A DNA stretch of 64,000 nucleotides from Mesorhizobium sp. ORS 3324 (GCA_000824825.2 LM655188.1:95053-159052), one strand, 5' to 3'; shown: positions 12,428 through 21,895, numbered from the stretch's first letter. Numbers and translations: made by a program. The notes: generated by a model from the letters alone, not told the origin.

Positions 12428-14032
12428 ATGAGCCTTGTCAAGAAATTCGCCACCGTCGCCTCCGGCACGCTGATGAGCCGCGCGCTGGGTTTCGGCCGCG
12501 AGATGCTGATGGCGGCGGCGCTCGGCACCGGGCCGGTCGCCGACGCCTTCAACGCCGCCTTCCAGTTCCCCAACACCTTCCGCCGGCTGTTCGCCGAAGG
12601 CGCCTTCAACGCCGCCTTCGTGCCGCTCTTTGCCAAGGAGATCGAGACGCACGGCACCGACGGCGCCAAGCGCTTCTCGGAGGAAGTGTTCGGCGTGCTG
12701 TTCTCGGCGCTGCTCGCGCTCACCATCGCCATGGAGCTGGCGATGCCGCTGATCGTCCGCTACCTGGTGGCGCCGGGCTTCGCCGACATTCCGGGCAAGT
12801 TCGAGACGACCGTCACGCTCGCGACGATCATGTTCCCGTATCTGATCTGCATGTCGCTTGGCGCCATGATGGCCGGCATGCTGAATTCGCTGCGCCGCTA
12901 TTTCGCGGCGGCGATCGCGCCCGCCTTCCTCAACATCATCCTGATCGGCGTGCTCGGCTATGCGTGGTATCATGGATTGGACGCCCATGACGTCGGCTTC
13001 GGCCTCTCCTGGGGCGTGCTGGCGGCGGGCATCGTGCAGTTGGCGATCGTCTGGGTGGCGGTGCGCCATGCCGGCATCTCGATCGGCTTCCGCCGGCCGA
13101 AGATGACGCCGAACGTCAAGCGGCTCCTGATCCTGGCCCTGCCGGCGGCAATCACCGGCGGCATCACCCAGATCAACCAGCTGATCGGCACGGCGATCGC
13201 CTCGGGTCAGAACAGCGCCGTGTCGTCGCTGGCCTATGCCGACCGCATCTACCAGCTGCCGCTCGGCGTCGTCGGCGTCGCTGTGGCGATCGTGCTTTTG
13301 CCGGAACTGTCGCGGGCGCTGAAATCGGGCAACCTGATCGAGGCCGCCAACCTGCAGAACCGCTCCGTCGAGTTCACGCTGTTCATGACCTTGCCGGCGG
13401 CGGCGGCGCTGTGGGTGATGTCGGAGCCGATCGTGCGGCTGGTCTATGAGCGCGGCGCCTTCGCCGCCAATCACTCGACGCCGGTCGTCGCCTCGATCCT
13501 GGCGATCTTCGGCCTCGGCCTGCCGGCCTTCGTGCTGATCAAGGCCTTCACGCCCGGCTATTTCGCGCGCGAGGACACGCGCACGCCGATGGTCTTCGCC
13601 GCCATCTCGGTCGGCGTGAACGTCGCCACCGCGCTGACCTTGTTTCCCTCGATGGGCGCGCCGGGCATCGCGGTCGCTTCCGCCGTCGCCGGCTGGGTCA
13701 ATGCGGCGATGCTGCTCGGCATGCTGATCCGGCGCGGCCACTGGGGCCGCGACATACCGCTCTTGAAGCGCATTCCGCGTCTGGTGCTGTCAGCTGTTGT
13801 GATGGCTGTCGCGCTTTATTTCGCCGAGCACTATTTCGCCGCGAGGCTCGGGCCCGGCTCGCCGCTGGTGGTCAAGGCGACGACGCTGTTCGCGTTGGTC
13901 GGCGGGGGTGCTGCGCTCTACTTCATCATCGCCTTCGGCACCGGCGGCGCCGATTTCGGCATGATCCGCAGGAATGTTCGGCGAGGCTCGGCGAAGACCC
14001 CGCCTGTTGCGGAACAGTCTCCAGATCCGTGA
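12428..14032 (+). CDS. murJ: lipid II flippase MurJ
   Basis: A 534-residue inner-membrane protein of the MVF (MviN) family that moves lipid II across the membrane for peptidoglycan synthesis. The start (VKKFATVASGTLMSRALGF), the segment FNAAFQFPNTFRRLFAEGAF and the many hydrophobic helices are typical, as is the run of helices to about residue 515. It follows glnD closely, as in other rhizobia, with trpS next on the same strand after a 622-bp gap. Confidence 0.96.
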   Translation: MSLVKKFATVASGTLMSRALGFGREMLMAAALGTGPVADAFNAAFQFPNTFRRLFAEGAFNAAFVPLFAKEIETHGTDGAKRFSEEVFGVLFSALLALTIAMELAMPLIVRYLVAPGFADIPGKFETTVTLATIMFPYLICMSLGAMMAGMLNSLRRYFAAAIAPAFLNIILIGVLGYAWYHGLDAHDVGFGLSWGVLAAGIVQLAIVWVAVRHAGISIGFRRPKMTPNVKRLLILALPAAITGGITQINQLIGTAIASGQNSAVSSLAYADRIYQLPLGVVGVAVAIVLLPELSRALKSGNLIEAANLQNRSVEFTLFMTLPAAAALWVMSEPIVRLVYERGAFAANHSTPVVASILAIFGLGLPAFVLIKAFTPGYFAREDTRTPMVFAAISVGVNVATALTLFPSMGAPGIAVASAVAGWVNAAMLLGMLIRRGHWGRDIPLLKRIPRLVLSAVVMAVALYFAEHYFAARLGPGSPLVVKATTLFALVGGGAALYFIIAFGTGGADFGMIRRNVRRGSAKTPPVAEQSPDP

Positions 14033-14048
14033 GTGCCGTCGACAGGTA

Positions 14049-14217
14049 TCAGTCTTCGCCGGACAATTCGTCGTAGACCGAGCGTGGCACCGGTTCGCGT
14101 GCCCGCTCGCTCAGCTTGACTCCGAATTCGGCCCGGAGTCGCGCCGCTGTCTCCATCGAGTGTCTCGTGGTCTCGTCGGCGCTTTAGAGCTTTCTCGTCG
14201 TTGACGATGACAGGCAT
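14049..14217 (-). pseudogene. small gene split by a one-base frameshift
   Basis: Starting at the ATG at 14215-14217, the frame reads MPVIVNDEKAL. A second frame continues as SADETTRHSMETAARLRAEF and ends ...PRSVYDELSGED before a TGA at 14049-14051. Removing one A from the CTAAAGC run joins the two into a coherent protein of about 55 residues, charged and Arg/Glu-rich. I do not recognise the family; size and composition would suit a small regulatory or antitoxin-type protein. A sequencing error in a short A run would give the same picture. Confidence 0.45.
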
Positions 14218-14308
14218 CCGCTTCTCACATCAGAATCCTGCATGACACATCTCACCCTATCACACACATGTCGATGTCGGCGCTGCCCCTCATTGCCCTG
14301 CCGGGCAA

Positions 14309-14332
14309 TTCTCCCCGTAAAAACGGGGAGAA
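14309..14332. repeat. hairpin of repeat family A (half copy)
   Basis: A perfect 10-bp stem (TTCTCCCCGT / ACGGGGAGAA) around an AAAA loop, preceded by attgccctgccgggcaat, itself a small palindrome. It resembles the arms of the elements at 5331 and 34150. Confidence 0.7.
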
Positions 14333-14654
14333 ATGGCTGACCGCAATGCTGGTGCTTCTCCTGCCACGTCGGCATTTGGCGAAACCGTCGATGAAGGCGT
14401 CGCCAGCCGTTCAAGCCGAGTGATAGGGACGACAAGCGCGATGCCCGGAACAATATGGAAGGGGCAATCCGACCCAAAGCGACAGCGCCGCCATGATCGC
14501 CCAGCCCCTCTTGATCCCGCATTCGGCTTCGTCCATAAGCGCGCCGTCGCAAGACTTTCGCCGCGCGCGGTTTCCAGCCGCATGATTGGCTCCAAAAAGT
14601 CTGCAACTTTTTGGAATCATGCTTAGACGGCCCTCCACAAGCCATAGGGAAATT
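14333..14654. other. gap between murJ and trpS without a convincing gene
   Basis: The rest of the 622-bp gap has open frames on both strands, but none has family features or a ribosome-binding site I trust. At 14582-14620 there is a near-perfect palindrome (arms CCAAAAAGT / ACTTTTTGG inside ATGATTGG...AATCAT), which resembles another short dispersed Mesorhizobium-type repeat. Confidence 0.5.
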
Positions 14655-15722
14655 ATGTCCGCCTTCAAGCCACTCGTCTTTTCTGGCGTCCAGCCGACCG
14701 GCAATCTGCATCTCGGCAATTATCTCGGCGCCATCAAGAAATTCGTCGCCCTCCAGGAACAGTCCGACTGCATCTATTGCGTCGTCGACCTGCATTCGCT
14801 GACGGCGCAACTCGTCTATCAGGATCTCGGCGACCAGACCCGCTCGATCACGGCGGCGTTCCTCGCCTCCGGCATCGACCCGAAGAAGCACATCGTCTTC
14901 AACCAGTCGCGGGTCATCCAGCACGCCGAACTCGCCTGGATCTTCAACTGCGTGGCGCGCATCGGCTGGATGTACCGCATGACGCAGTTCAAGGACAAAG
15001 CCGGCAAGGATCGCGAGAACGCTTCGCTTGGCCTGCTCGCCTATCCGAGCCTGATGGCCGCCGACATTCTGCTCTACCGCGCCACCCACGTGCCAGTGGG
15101 CGAGGACCAGAAGCAGCATCTGGAGCTCACCCGCGACATCGCACAGAAGTTCAACAACGACTTCTCCGAGCGCATCGCAGCGCTTGGCGTCGGCGTCGAA
15201 ATGCAGGTCGGCGAGGAGACGGTGAATGGCTATTTCCCGATCACCGAACCGGTGATCGGGGGTCCTGCGGCGCGCATCATGAGCCTGCGCGACGGCTCGA
15301 AGAAGATGTCGAAATCCGACCCGTCGGACCTGTCGCGCATCAACTTGACGGACGACGCCGACACCATCTCGAAGAAGATCCGCAAGGCCAAGACCGATCC
15401 GGAGGCCTTGCCGAGCGAGGTCGACGGCCTGGAAAGCCGACCGGAAGCGGAAAACCTGGTCGGCATCTATGCCGGTCTTGCCGAAATCTCCAAGGCCGAC
15501 GTGCTCAAGGAATTCGGCGGCCAGCAGTTCTCCGTGTTCAAGCCGGCGCTCGCCGATCTTGCCGTGGAGAAGCTCGCGCCGATCGCGTCGGAGATGCGCC
15601 GCATCGAGGGCGACCGCGCCTATGTCGATGCAGTGCTCAAGGATGGCGGCGAGCGCGCCCGCGCGATCGCCGAAACCACCATGAAGACGGTGCGCGACAT
15701 CGTCGGCCTGCTGCAGGACTGA
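14655..15722 (+). CDS. trpS: tryptophanyl-tRNA synthetase
   Basis: A 355-residue class I aminoacyl-tRNA synthetase that charges tRNA-Trp. The HIGH-like motif appears as [12 protein letters not shown] near 15-26, and the KMSKS loop is exactly KMSKS at 217-221. Length matches bacterial TrpS. The ATG at 14655 is chosen since the conserved protein begins [16 protein letters not shown]; an in-frame start 23 codons upstream lies inside a palindromic repeat. Confidence 0.97.
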   Translation: MSAFKPLVFSGVQPTGNLHLGNYLGAIKKFVALQEQSDCIYCVVDLHSLTAQLVYQDLGDQTRSITAAFLASGIDPKKHIVFNQSRVIQHAELAWIFNCVARIGWMYRMTQFKDKAGKDRENASLGLLAYPSLMAADILLYRATHVPVGEDQKQHLELTRDIAQKFNNDFSERIAALGVGVEMQVGEETVNGYFPITEPVIGGPAARIMSLRDGSKKMSKSDPSDLSRINLTDDADTISKKIRKAKTDPEALPSEVDGLESRPEAENLVGIYAGLAEISKADVLKEFGGQQFSVFKPALADLAVEKLAPIASEMRRIEGDRAYVDAVLKDGGERARAIAETTMKTVRDIVGLLQD

Positions 15723-15825
15723 TCGCGCTCCTGCCTCGTGACTTCCATCGCCATTCCGGCCGGCGGCTTGCCGCCGATCCGTGGCGGTGGCAGATTGCGG
15801 CCGAATTGATACCGAGCAGATAGAC

Positions 15826-16317
15826 ATGGTCTCTAAACGCCTCAGCCGCGAAGCCGGCCATCGCCGCAAGTTCCTGGCGATCATCGACGACACGCCGGAA
15901 TGCGAGCGCGCCGTCGCCTATGCTTCGACGCGCGCGCAGCGCACCAGCGGCGTGCTGGTGTTGCTCTATGTGATCGAGCCGGACGATTTCCAGCACTGGC
16001 TGGGGGTCGAGAAGATCATGCGCGAGGAAGCGAACACGACCGCGCGCGGGGCGCTCGATTCCTATGCCAACAAGGTGCGCCAGAAGGTCGGCATCGAGCC
16101 GGAGCTGGTGGTGCGCGAGGGCAAGCCGACCGAAGAGATCCACAAGCTGATCGAGGAAGACCAGGACATCGCCATCCTGGTGCTAGCCGCCGGCGCCGGC
16201 AAGGAAGGTCCGGGGCCGCTGGTGAGCGCTGTCGCCGGCCGGGGCGCGGCCTTCCCCATTCCGGTCACGGTGGTGCCGCAGAACCTCTCCGACGAGGAAA
16301 TCGAGAGCCTGGCCTGA
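15826..16317 (+). CDS. universal stress protein (UspA family)
   Basis: A 163-residue cytoplasmic protein with the Usp alpha/beta fold: RRKFLAIIDDTPECERAVAYA at the start, VLVLLYVIEP in the second strand and the nucleotide-loop-like region ILVLAAGAGKEGPGPLVSAVAGRG near the end. The G-x2-G-x9-G(S/T) pattern of ATP-binding members is only partly kept, so nucleotide binding is uncertain. It lies about 100 bp after trpS on the same strand. The start at 15826 is preferred over an upstream one as family similarity begins just after it. Confidence 0.88.
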   Translation: MVSKRLSREAGHRRKFLAIIDDTPECERAVAYASTRAQRTSGVLVLLYVIEPDDFQHWLGVEKIMREEANTTARGALDSYANKVRQKVGIEPELVVREGKPTEEIHKLIEEDQDIAILVLAAGAGKEGPGPLVSAVAGRGAAFPIPVTVVPQNLSDEEIESLA

Positions 16318-16483
16318 CCGGCAGAGATCCCTCCGGGATCCGGCAGGCGCCTCCCTCCAGGCAACCTCCTCAGGGTCATATTGGCGTGATCGCTCAACCA
16401 TAGACTGCGATGCGGCCTTGGCCTGCGCTCGCGGCGCGCCATTTGGAATCGTCACGGAAGCGACAACTCCAAGCGGAGCGCTG

Positions 16484-18775
16484 ATGGACGAATCACACCG
16501 GAAAACGAGCCGGAGCGGTGCATCGAGATCGCAAGACAAGTCCGCCGGTTCCGCCACGCCAGAGGCCCGGCAGGCGCCTCCTGCGAAGCGGGGACGCAGG
16601 CATCGTGTGCTCGCCAGGCGCCATCCGGCCATGGTCGACAGCATTGCGGGCGCGATCACCGTCAAGAACCTCGATCTCTACTACGTCGTCGCTGCCGACG
16701 CGCAGATCCCCCTGAAGGGCGAGCACGGCTTCGGGCTTTATTTCCACGACTGCCGCTTCCTCAGCGGCTACCGGATGGCGCTGGCCGGTTCGGCCCCCAT
16801 CGTGTTGGCCACGACCGGGCAGAAGGGCTACGCGGCGCTCTTCGAGCTGACCAATCCCGACCTCCAGATCGACCAGGGACAATCGATCCCCAAGGACGAG
16901 CTCGGCATCCGCTGGGAGCGCATCCTCGATGCCGGGCAAACGTGCGTGCGGGAGGTCATGACGATCCAGAATTTCGGACACCAGGCGCATAGTCTGCCGC
17001 TGACCCTGCACTTCCGCGCCGGTTTCGAAGACATCTTCTACGTGCGTGGGCTGGTGCAGCAGGATCCCGGCAGGCCCGAGCGGGCCGCCTGGAGGGAGGG
17101 CAGGCTGCATTTTGTCTATCACGGCGCCGACCGGCTGCGCAGGACGGCGACGATCGCCTTCTCGCCTCTGCCGGACGCCACGCACGAAACCACCGCCGAG
17201 TTCCGGATCCGCGTCCCCCCAGGCGATACGCGAACGATCGCCATCACCATAGAACTGAATGAATATTCCGAAGAAGCCGAGGCCGATCAACTGAACCAGC
17301 GACCGACAATCGCGCTCGACGGCCTCGCGGGAAACCTCCAGGCCGGCTCCGAAGAATGGCTGGAGCGCCACACGAAGCTGGACAGCGACAGCCTGCTGCT
17401 CAACGGCATCATGGGCCGCTCGCTGCGCGATCTGGCCATGCTCAGATCGGACCTGGGCAGCAGGGAGTATTTCGCGGCCGGCGTGCCGTGGTTCGTCGCC
17501 CTGTTCGGGCGCGACAGCCTGATCGTGGCGCTCGAGATGCTGGCCTTCCTGCCGGAGATCGCCGCGCAGACGCTGCGCCTTCTCGCCGGCTATCAGGGGC
17601 GCCGGGCGGATCGATGGCGGGAGGAGCAGCCCGGCAAGATCCTGCACGAGCTGCGCGTTGGCGAACTGGCCGGCGCAGGCAATGTCCCGCATGCCAGATT
17701 CTACGGAACGGTAGACGCGACCCCGCTTTTCCTGATGCTGCTTAGCCGCCATGCGGCGTGGACAGGCGACCTTGGCCTTTTTCGCGAACTGCAGGAGCCT
17801 GTGGAAAGAGCCTTGGGCTGGATCGCCAGCGCGGGAGACGACCATGGCGACGGCTATCTCAAATATCGGAGCCCATCGGAAAAGGGTCTCGTCAATCAGG
17901 GATGGAAGGATTCGGCCGATGCGATCGTCAGGGCTGACGGCAGCATCGCTAGGCCGCCGATCGCGCTCGTCGAGGCGCAGGGCTATGTCTTCGCCGCCAA
18001 ACATGCCATCGCCGACCTTTACCAACGCACTGGCGAGCGTCATCGCGCCAGAGAGCTTCGCGCCGAGGCCGAAAAGCTTCGCACACGGTTCAACCGCGAC
18101 TTCTGGTGCGAAGACCTGGACACCTTCGCGCTGGCGCTCGAAGCGCGGGGCCGCCAGGTCGCGGTCGTTTCCTCGAATCCGGGGCATGCGCTGTGGACCG
18201 GCATCGCGGACCGGGGCAAGGGCCGCAGAACCGTGCGGCGGCTGATGCAGGACGACATGTTCAACGGCTGGGGCGTGCGCACGCTCTCGACCGCGGAGCG
18301 CCGCTACAACCCCGTCGGTTACCATCTCGGAACCGTCTGGCCGCACGACAATGCGCTGCTGGCGGCCGGCTGCCGACGCTATGGCGAGGATGACGCGGCG
18401 CTGAGGATTTTCACCGCTATTGCCGAGGCGGCCATGCACTTCCGCCACAGCCGGCTGCCGGAGGCGATGGCGGGATTTCCGCGCAAGGATTTTCAGGTGC
18501 CGGTGCACTATCCGGTGGCCTGCCACCCGCAGGCCTGGGCGGCGGGCGCGGTGCCGTTCCTGGTGACCACCTGCCTCGGCCTGGAACCGGACGCCTTCGC
18601 AAACAAGTTGCGGATCGTGCGGCCGCGGTTGCCCGATTTCGTCAACCGCATCGAGCTTCGTGGGCTGCGGGTCGGCGAAGAATGTGCCGACCTCGAATTC
18701 CGACGGACCGACGGCGGAGCCGAGGTGAACATCCAGAAAACGAGTGGACAACTCACCGTGGAAGTCGGAGGTTAG
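16484..18775 (+). CDS. amylo-alpha-1,6-glucosidase (glycogen-debranching type)
   Basis: A 763-residue glycoside hydrolase resembling the bacterial debranching enzymes with a beta-rich N-terminal domain (about 50-300) and an (alpha/alpha)6 barrel at the C-terminus (about 310-750). Conserved stretches include GHGFGLYFHD-like text (EHGFGLYFHDCRFLSGY), GVPWFVALFGRDSLIVALEML and YHLGTVWPHDNALLAAG. It may act on glycogen, trehalose-related glucans or other alpha-glucans; the substrate is not predictable. The first 45 residues are basic and Ser-rich and probably disordered. GGAG precedes the chosen ATG. No other glycogen gene is adjacent. Confidence 0.88.
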   Translation: MDESHRKTSRSGASRSQDKSAGSATPEARQAPPAKRGRRHRVLARRHPAMVDSIAGAITVKNLDLYYVVAADAQIPLKGEHGFGLYFHDCRFLSGYRMALAGSAPIVLATTGQKGYAALFELTNPDLQIDQGQSIPKDELGIRWERILDAGQTCVREVMTIQNFGHQAHSLPLTLHFRAGFEDIFYVRGLVQQDPGRPERAAWREGRLHFVYHGADRLRRTATIAFSPLPDATHETTAEFRIRVPPGDTRTIAITIELNEYSEEAEADQLNQRPTIALDGLAGNLQAGSEEWLERHTKLDSDSLLLNGIMGRSLRDLAMLRSDLGSREYFAAGVPWFVALFGRDSLIVALEMLAFLPEIAAQTLRLLAGYQGRRADRWREEQPGKILHELRVGELAGAGNVPHARFYGTVDATPLFLMLLSRHAAWTGDLGLFRELQEPVERALGWIASAGDDHGDGYLKYRSPSEKGLVNQGWKDSADAIVRADGSIARPPIALVEAQGYVFAAKHAIADLYQRTGERHRARELRAEAEKLRTRFNRDFWCEDLDTFALALEARGRQVAVVSSNPGHALWTGIADRGKGRRTVRRLMQDDMFNGWGVRTLSTAERRYNPVGYHLGTVWPHDNALLAAGCRRYGEDDAALRIFTAIAEAAMHFRHSRLPEAMAGFPRKDFQVPVHYPVACHPQAWAAGAVPFLVTTCLGLEPDAFANKLRIVRPRLPDFVNRIELRGLRVGEECADLEFRRTDGGAEVNIQKTSGQLTVEVGG

Positions 18776-18866
18776 TGCATGTCGCCCAAAGTGCACAGCG
18801 GTTTGGGTGAACGACATGCATCGAAACAAAGACCTAAAGTGCGTCGCCTGAATCCGCGACGTGCTT
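18776..18866. repeat. dispersed repeat (family C)
   Basis: The text gcatgtcgcccaaagtgcac, the later gacatgcat and aaagtgcgtcgcctgaatcc match the core of a repeat also seen at 25050-25155 and 55194-55266. The left part is palindromic (gcatgtcg...cgacatgc). It begins directly after the debranching-enzyme stop codon. Confidence 0.65.
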
Positions 18867-19014
18867 TGGGCCGGCCATGGTCGACGTCCTTCACCATGCC
18901 AAAAACATTCCGCCAGCCAGCCGTTCGGGCGACGCGTTTCGCTTGAATGTCCAGCCGATAGAGCCTATTTAGAACTATTCCAAACTATCGGCCCATTAGG
19001 GCTTGGAGACACCC

Positions 19015-19584
19015 ATGTTCATCCAGACCGAATCGACGCCGAACCCGGCGACGCTGAAGTTCCTGCCCGGCAAGGAAGTGCTGCGCGAAGGCACCGCCGA
19101 TTTCCGCGACGCCGAAGCGGCAGCGCAGGCCTCGCCGCTGGCCGGCCGGCTGTTCGAGATCCCCGGCGTCACCGGCGTCTTCTTCGGCTACGACTTCGTC
19201 ACCGTGACCAAGGACGGCCCTGATTGGCAGCACCTGAAGCCGGCGATCCTCGGCGCCATCATGGAGCACTTCATGTCCGGCGCGCCCGTCATGGCCTCGG
19301 CTGCCCCGGCCAATGACGCCGGCCAGACCGGCGAATTCTACGACAAGGCCGATGAGGAACTGGTGCTGACCATTAAGGAACTGCTCGACACCAGGGTGCG
19401 CCCGGCGGTGGCGCAGGACGGCGGCGACATCACCTTCCGCGGCTTCGAGAACGGCATCGTGTACCTGCACATGAGGGGCGCATGCGCTGGCTGCCCGTCA
19501 TCGACGGCGACGCTGAAGCACGGCATCCAGAACCTGCTTCGCCACTTCGTTCCTGAGGTGCAGCAGGTGGAGCAGGTCGCCTGA
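19015..19584 (+). CDS. Nfu-type iron-sulfur cluster scaffold
   Basis: A 189-residue protein with an N-terminal Nfu domain (MFIQTESTPNPATLKFLPG, about 1-90) and a C-terminal NifU-like domain (about 105-185) with the cluster-binding CxxC at C157 and C160 (GACAGCPSS). Such proteins carry Fe-S clusters to target enzymes. The ATG at 19015 with upstream GGAG is chosen over a TTG four codons earlier. It stands alone with a strong terminator after it and is preceded by a dispersed repeat. Confidence 0.95.
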   Translation: MFIQTESTPNPATLKFLPGKEVLREGTADFRDAEAAAQASPLAGRLFEIPGVTGVFFGYDFVTVTKDGPDWQHLKPAILGAIMEHFMSGAPVMASAAPANDAGQTGEFYDKADEELVLTIKELLDTRVRPAVAQDGGDITFRGFENGIVYLHMRGACAGCPSSTATLKHGIQNLLRHFVPEVQQVEQVA

Positions 19585-19627
19585 TCTTTTTTTGCCGCGC
19601 CTGCTGCGACACAGATCGCAAAAACAA

Positions 19628-19654
19628 AAAACCGGGCCCCAACAGCCCGGTTTT
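19628..19654. terminator. bidirectional Rho-independent terminator
   Basis: A perfect 10-bp stem (AAAACCGGGC / GCCCGGTTTT) with a 7-base loop lies between the convergent Nfu and L,D-transpeptidase genes. A T-rich stretch follows on the plus strand and an A-rich stretch precedes it, so it can act in both directions. Confidence 0.9.
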
Positions 19655-19723
19655 CTGTTCTTGGACGTCTTGTTGTTGCCTAGACGGTCCGCTTGCGAAA
19701 GCTTTCGCCCCCGGTCTTCGTGA

Positions 19724-20341
19724 TCACATCACGATGACCTTGGCGCCGACCGAGGTGCGGTCGTAGAGATCGATAATGTCCTGGTTCATCAGGCGGATGC
19801 AGCCCGACGACATGGCCTTGCCGATGGAAAACCATTCAGGGCTGCCATGCAGGCGATAGCCCATGTCGCCGCCCTTGTTGAAGAGATACATGGCGCGCGC
19901 GCCGAGCGGGTTCTTCAGACCCGGCTCCATGCCGCCGGCGAATTTGGCGAGCTCGGGCTGGCGCTTGATCATCGGCGCAGGCGGCGTCCAGGTCGGCCAT
20001 TCGCGCTTCAGCGCGATATGGGCAGTGCCGTGCCATTCAAAACCCTCGCGGCCGACGCCGATGCCGTAGCGCATCGCCATGCCGTCATCCTCGATGAAGT
20101 AGAGGAACTTGTTCTGGGTATCGACGATGATGGTGCCCGGCTTCTCGGAAGAGTCGTAGCGCACTTCCTGGCGGTGGAAGCGCGCGGGTACCTTCTCGAT
20201 CGGGACGCGCGGCAGCTGATAGCCGGCATCGGTCATCGCGCCATAGTTGTTGGTGAAGATTTGCGAACCGATCGTGCTGCAGCCGCTGATCGCGGTCGAC
20301 AGCGCAAGGGCGGCGACGATTGCAAGTGACTTCAAGCGCAT
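19724..20341 (-). CDS. L,D-transpeptidase lipoprotein (ErfK/YbiS family)
   Basis: A 205-residue envelope protein with a lipoprotein signal (MRLKSLAIVAALALSTAISG followed by C21). The YkuD catalytic domain covers about 70-205, with H165 in RLHGSPEW and the nucleophile C181 in MSSGCIRLMNQD. Family members form 3-3 cross-links in peptidoglycan or attach proteins to it. It is convergent with the Nfu gene and divergent from cueR. Confidence 0.93.
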   Translation of the reverse strand: MRLKSLAIVAALALSTAISGCSTIGSQIFTNNYGAMTDAGYQLPRVPIEKVPARFHRQEVRYDSSEKPGTIIVDTQNKFLYFIEDDGMAMRYGIGVGREGFEWHGTAHIALKREWPTWTPPAPMIKRQPELAKFAGGMEPGLKNPLGARAMYLFNKGGDMGYRLHGSPEWFSIGKAMSSGCIRLMNQDIIDLYDRTSVGAKVIVM

Positions 20342-20420
20342 GAATAGGTTCGACGCCCCGCCAAAGTATCAGCGGCACGAGTCGGCCGCTTTCTTACCAT
20401 CATTCATGCTGGCATTTCTT

Positions 20421-20449
20421 TTGCTTGCCAAGCGCGCACTGCCTATATG
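20421..20449 (+). promoter_or_regulatory. candidate promoter of cueR
   Basis: TTGCTT and TATATG are separated by 17 bases, about 120 bp upstream of the cueR start. The -10-like element is good and the -35-like element fair. It is followed at once by aagaccttcc, a possible CueR half site, which would allow autoregulation. Weakly supported. Confidence 0.35.
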
Positions 20450-20567
20450 CAAGACCTTCCCTGCCGGTATGTGCCGAACTGCGGCATTTCGGCAACAGGG
20501 CTCACAGGATTGTAAAGCAAAATCAATGGGGCAGCCTGAGGGGCTGCCAGAGACCAAGGAGACCGCC

Positions 20568-20981
20568 ATGAATGTCGGTGATGCCGCCGAGCGCTCCGGC
20601 CTGCCGGCCAAGACCATCCGCTACTATGAGGAGATCGGCCTGATCCGGCCGGCCCGGGCCGACAACGGCTACCGCGACTACTCGCGCGACGATGTCCACC
20701 GGCTGGCCTTCCTGCGCCGCGCACGCAACCTCGGCTTTTCAATCGACGATTGCAGGCAGCTGATGGCGCTCTATCAGGACCGCGACCGCGCCAGCCACGA
20801 CGTGCGCGAGATCGCCGCCGCGCATGTCAGGGCGATCGAGGAAAAGGTGCGCGAGCTGCAGTCGATGCGCGCGACGCTGCAGAAGCTGATCCATGCCTGC
20901 CACGGCGATGAACGGCCGGAGTGCCCGATTTTGGATGACATGGCGGGGGTGGCGGAGGACGAAAGAGCGGTGCGCGCGTAG
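20568..20981 (+). CDS. cueR: copper-responsive MerR-family activator (CueR/HmrR)
   Basis: A 137-residue regulator with the MerR helix-turn-helix (NVGDAAERSGLPAKTIRYYEEIGL, split here only by its length), the dimerisation helix and a C-terminal metal loop. C111 and C119 in CHGDERPEC match the two Cu(I)-binding cysteines of CueR, followed by the PI(L/I) signature. AAGGAGA precedes the ATG at good distance. Its predicted target is the CueR-type promoter of the copper ATPase 11 kb away. The metal specificity is inferred from the cysteine spacing, which distinguishes CueR from SoxR (iron-sulfur) and ZntR. Confidence 0.93.
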   Translation: MNVGDAAERSGLPAKTIRYYEEIGLIRPARADNGYRDYSRDDVHRLAFLRRARNLGFSIDDCRQLMALYQDRDRASHDVREIAAAHVRAIEEKVRELQSMRATLQKLIHACHGDERPECPILDDMAGVAEDERAVRA

Positions 20982-21049
20982 TCCGGCTACAAGCGCCACA
21001 AGCTAACTGGTGCCGGAGCGGGAAGGCGGAGAGTAGCGCTGTTCGCCTG

Positions 21050-21472
21050 CTACGCGTTCGGGTTATGGATGATTTCCCACAGATGTCCGTCCGGGTCGCG
21101 AAAGTAACCGGAGTAGATGCCCCAGGGTCTGTCGTGCAGTTCAGTGACGAGCGCTCCGGCCGCTTCGGCTTTCGCTAGCAGCGCGTCCACTTCCTGCCGG
21201 GTCTCGACGATGTGGCCGAGGCTGAACTCCCCGCTGCGCGCCGGCCCGGGTGAGATGCCCGCGTCTTTTGCGAGCTCACTGCGCGGGTAAAGGGCGAGGA
21301 TCTGACCGCCGTCGAGGTGGAACATGACGATTGCGCCAGCGGGATGCGTATCGTCGCCGGTGAACTCAGTTGCGGTTACACCGGCAGACTGGAGCCCGAG
21401 TGCCCGGTAGAAGGCGAGTGCGCGCTCGAAGTCGGCTACTGCCAAGGTGATCACATCGATACGCGCTCTCAT
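21050..21472 (-). CDS. VOC (glyoxalase/bleomycin-resistance) superfamily protein
   Basis: A 140-residue single VOC-fold protein: RIDVITLAVADFERALAFYRALG at the start, two beta-alpha-beta modules and a closing YSGYFRDPDGHLWEIIHNP. The metal-binding Glu of the last strand (WEI) is present. Members include lyases, dioxygenases and antibiotic-binding proteins; nothing here points to a substrate. The start at 21472 is chosen as the fold begins right after it. Base composition is a little lower in GC than the surrounding genes. Confidence 0.85.
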   Translation of the reverse strand: MRARIDVITLAVADFERALAFYRALGLQSAGVTATEFTGDDTHPAGAIVMFHLDGGQILALYPRSELAKDAGISPGPARSGEFSLGHIVETRQEVDALLAKAEAAGALVTELHDRPWGIYSGYFRDPDGHLWEIIHNPNA

Positions 21473-21529
21473 CAAAACGTCCTCGAACCGATCCACCGCA
21501 GCAACGGGCGCGATAGCGGATAGTTCCCG

Positions 21530-21895
21530 ATGGAAAAGCGAGAACCGGCCCCAGATGCAGAGGCAGGCACTAGTGGTCCCTTCCATCGGCTTGGTTCGTC
21601 AAATCTACAATCATCCGACTTGACTGACCCATTGTCCGAATACGGGATGCGCTGGTATGAAAAGCGCATGAGGAAACCCAATAGGTATATGATGCGAGCC
21701 GTTATGGTCGCTATAGAGCTTTCTCTAGTCTGGTTGGTTGCCCAATCCCTTTGGACGGGCCGGATTCCTTTCAAGGATCACCCCGAAGAGCGAGCCCATG
21801 ATCCATTTACCTATTGGGTCGAGTTGATCGTGATCGTGCTCGGTATGGTAATCGTACCGCTCGGGGTGCTCTACCGGGAGCGGCAGGAGCGCTAG
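21530..21895 (+). CDS. small membrane protein, unknown function
   Basis: Up to 121 residues with two predicted membrane helices (MRAVMVAIELSLVWLVAQSL and VELIVIVLGMVIVPLGVLY). I do not recognise the family. The first 39 residues look unlike coding sequence, and an internal ATG at 21647 (MRWYEKRM) may be the true start. The stretch has visibly lower GC than its neighbours and is followed after 3 bp by another tiny membrane gene, suggesting a two-gene unit, possibly acquired. Confidence 0.55.
   Translation: MEKREPAPDAEAGTSGPFHRLGSSNLQSSDLTDPLSEYGMRWYEKRMRKPNRYMMRAVMVAIELSLVWLVAQSLWTGRIPFKDHPEERAHDPFTYWVELIVIVLGMVIVPLGVLYRERQER

Noticed and set aside
9683..13741. Minus-strand open frame of over 1300 codons across glnD and murJ
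   Set aside because: Antisense to two well-defined genes with strong motifs; composition is typical of a shadow frame.
14343..14640. Open frames on both strands between murJ and trpS
   Set aside because: They overlap palindromic repeats, lack ribosome-binding sites and resemble no family.
16493..18829. Minus-strand open frame opposite the debranching enzyme
   Set aside because: Shadow of the plus-strand gene, which has clear glycoside hydrolase motifs.
18776..19014. Possible small RNA from the hairpin-rich text after the debranching gene
   Set aside because: The text matches a dispersed repeat; no promoter or terminator specific to an RNA gene is visible.
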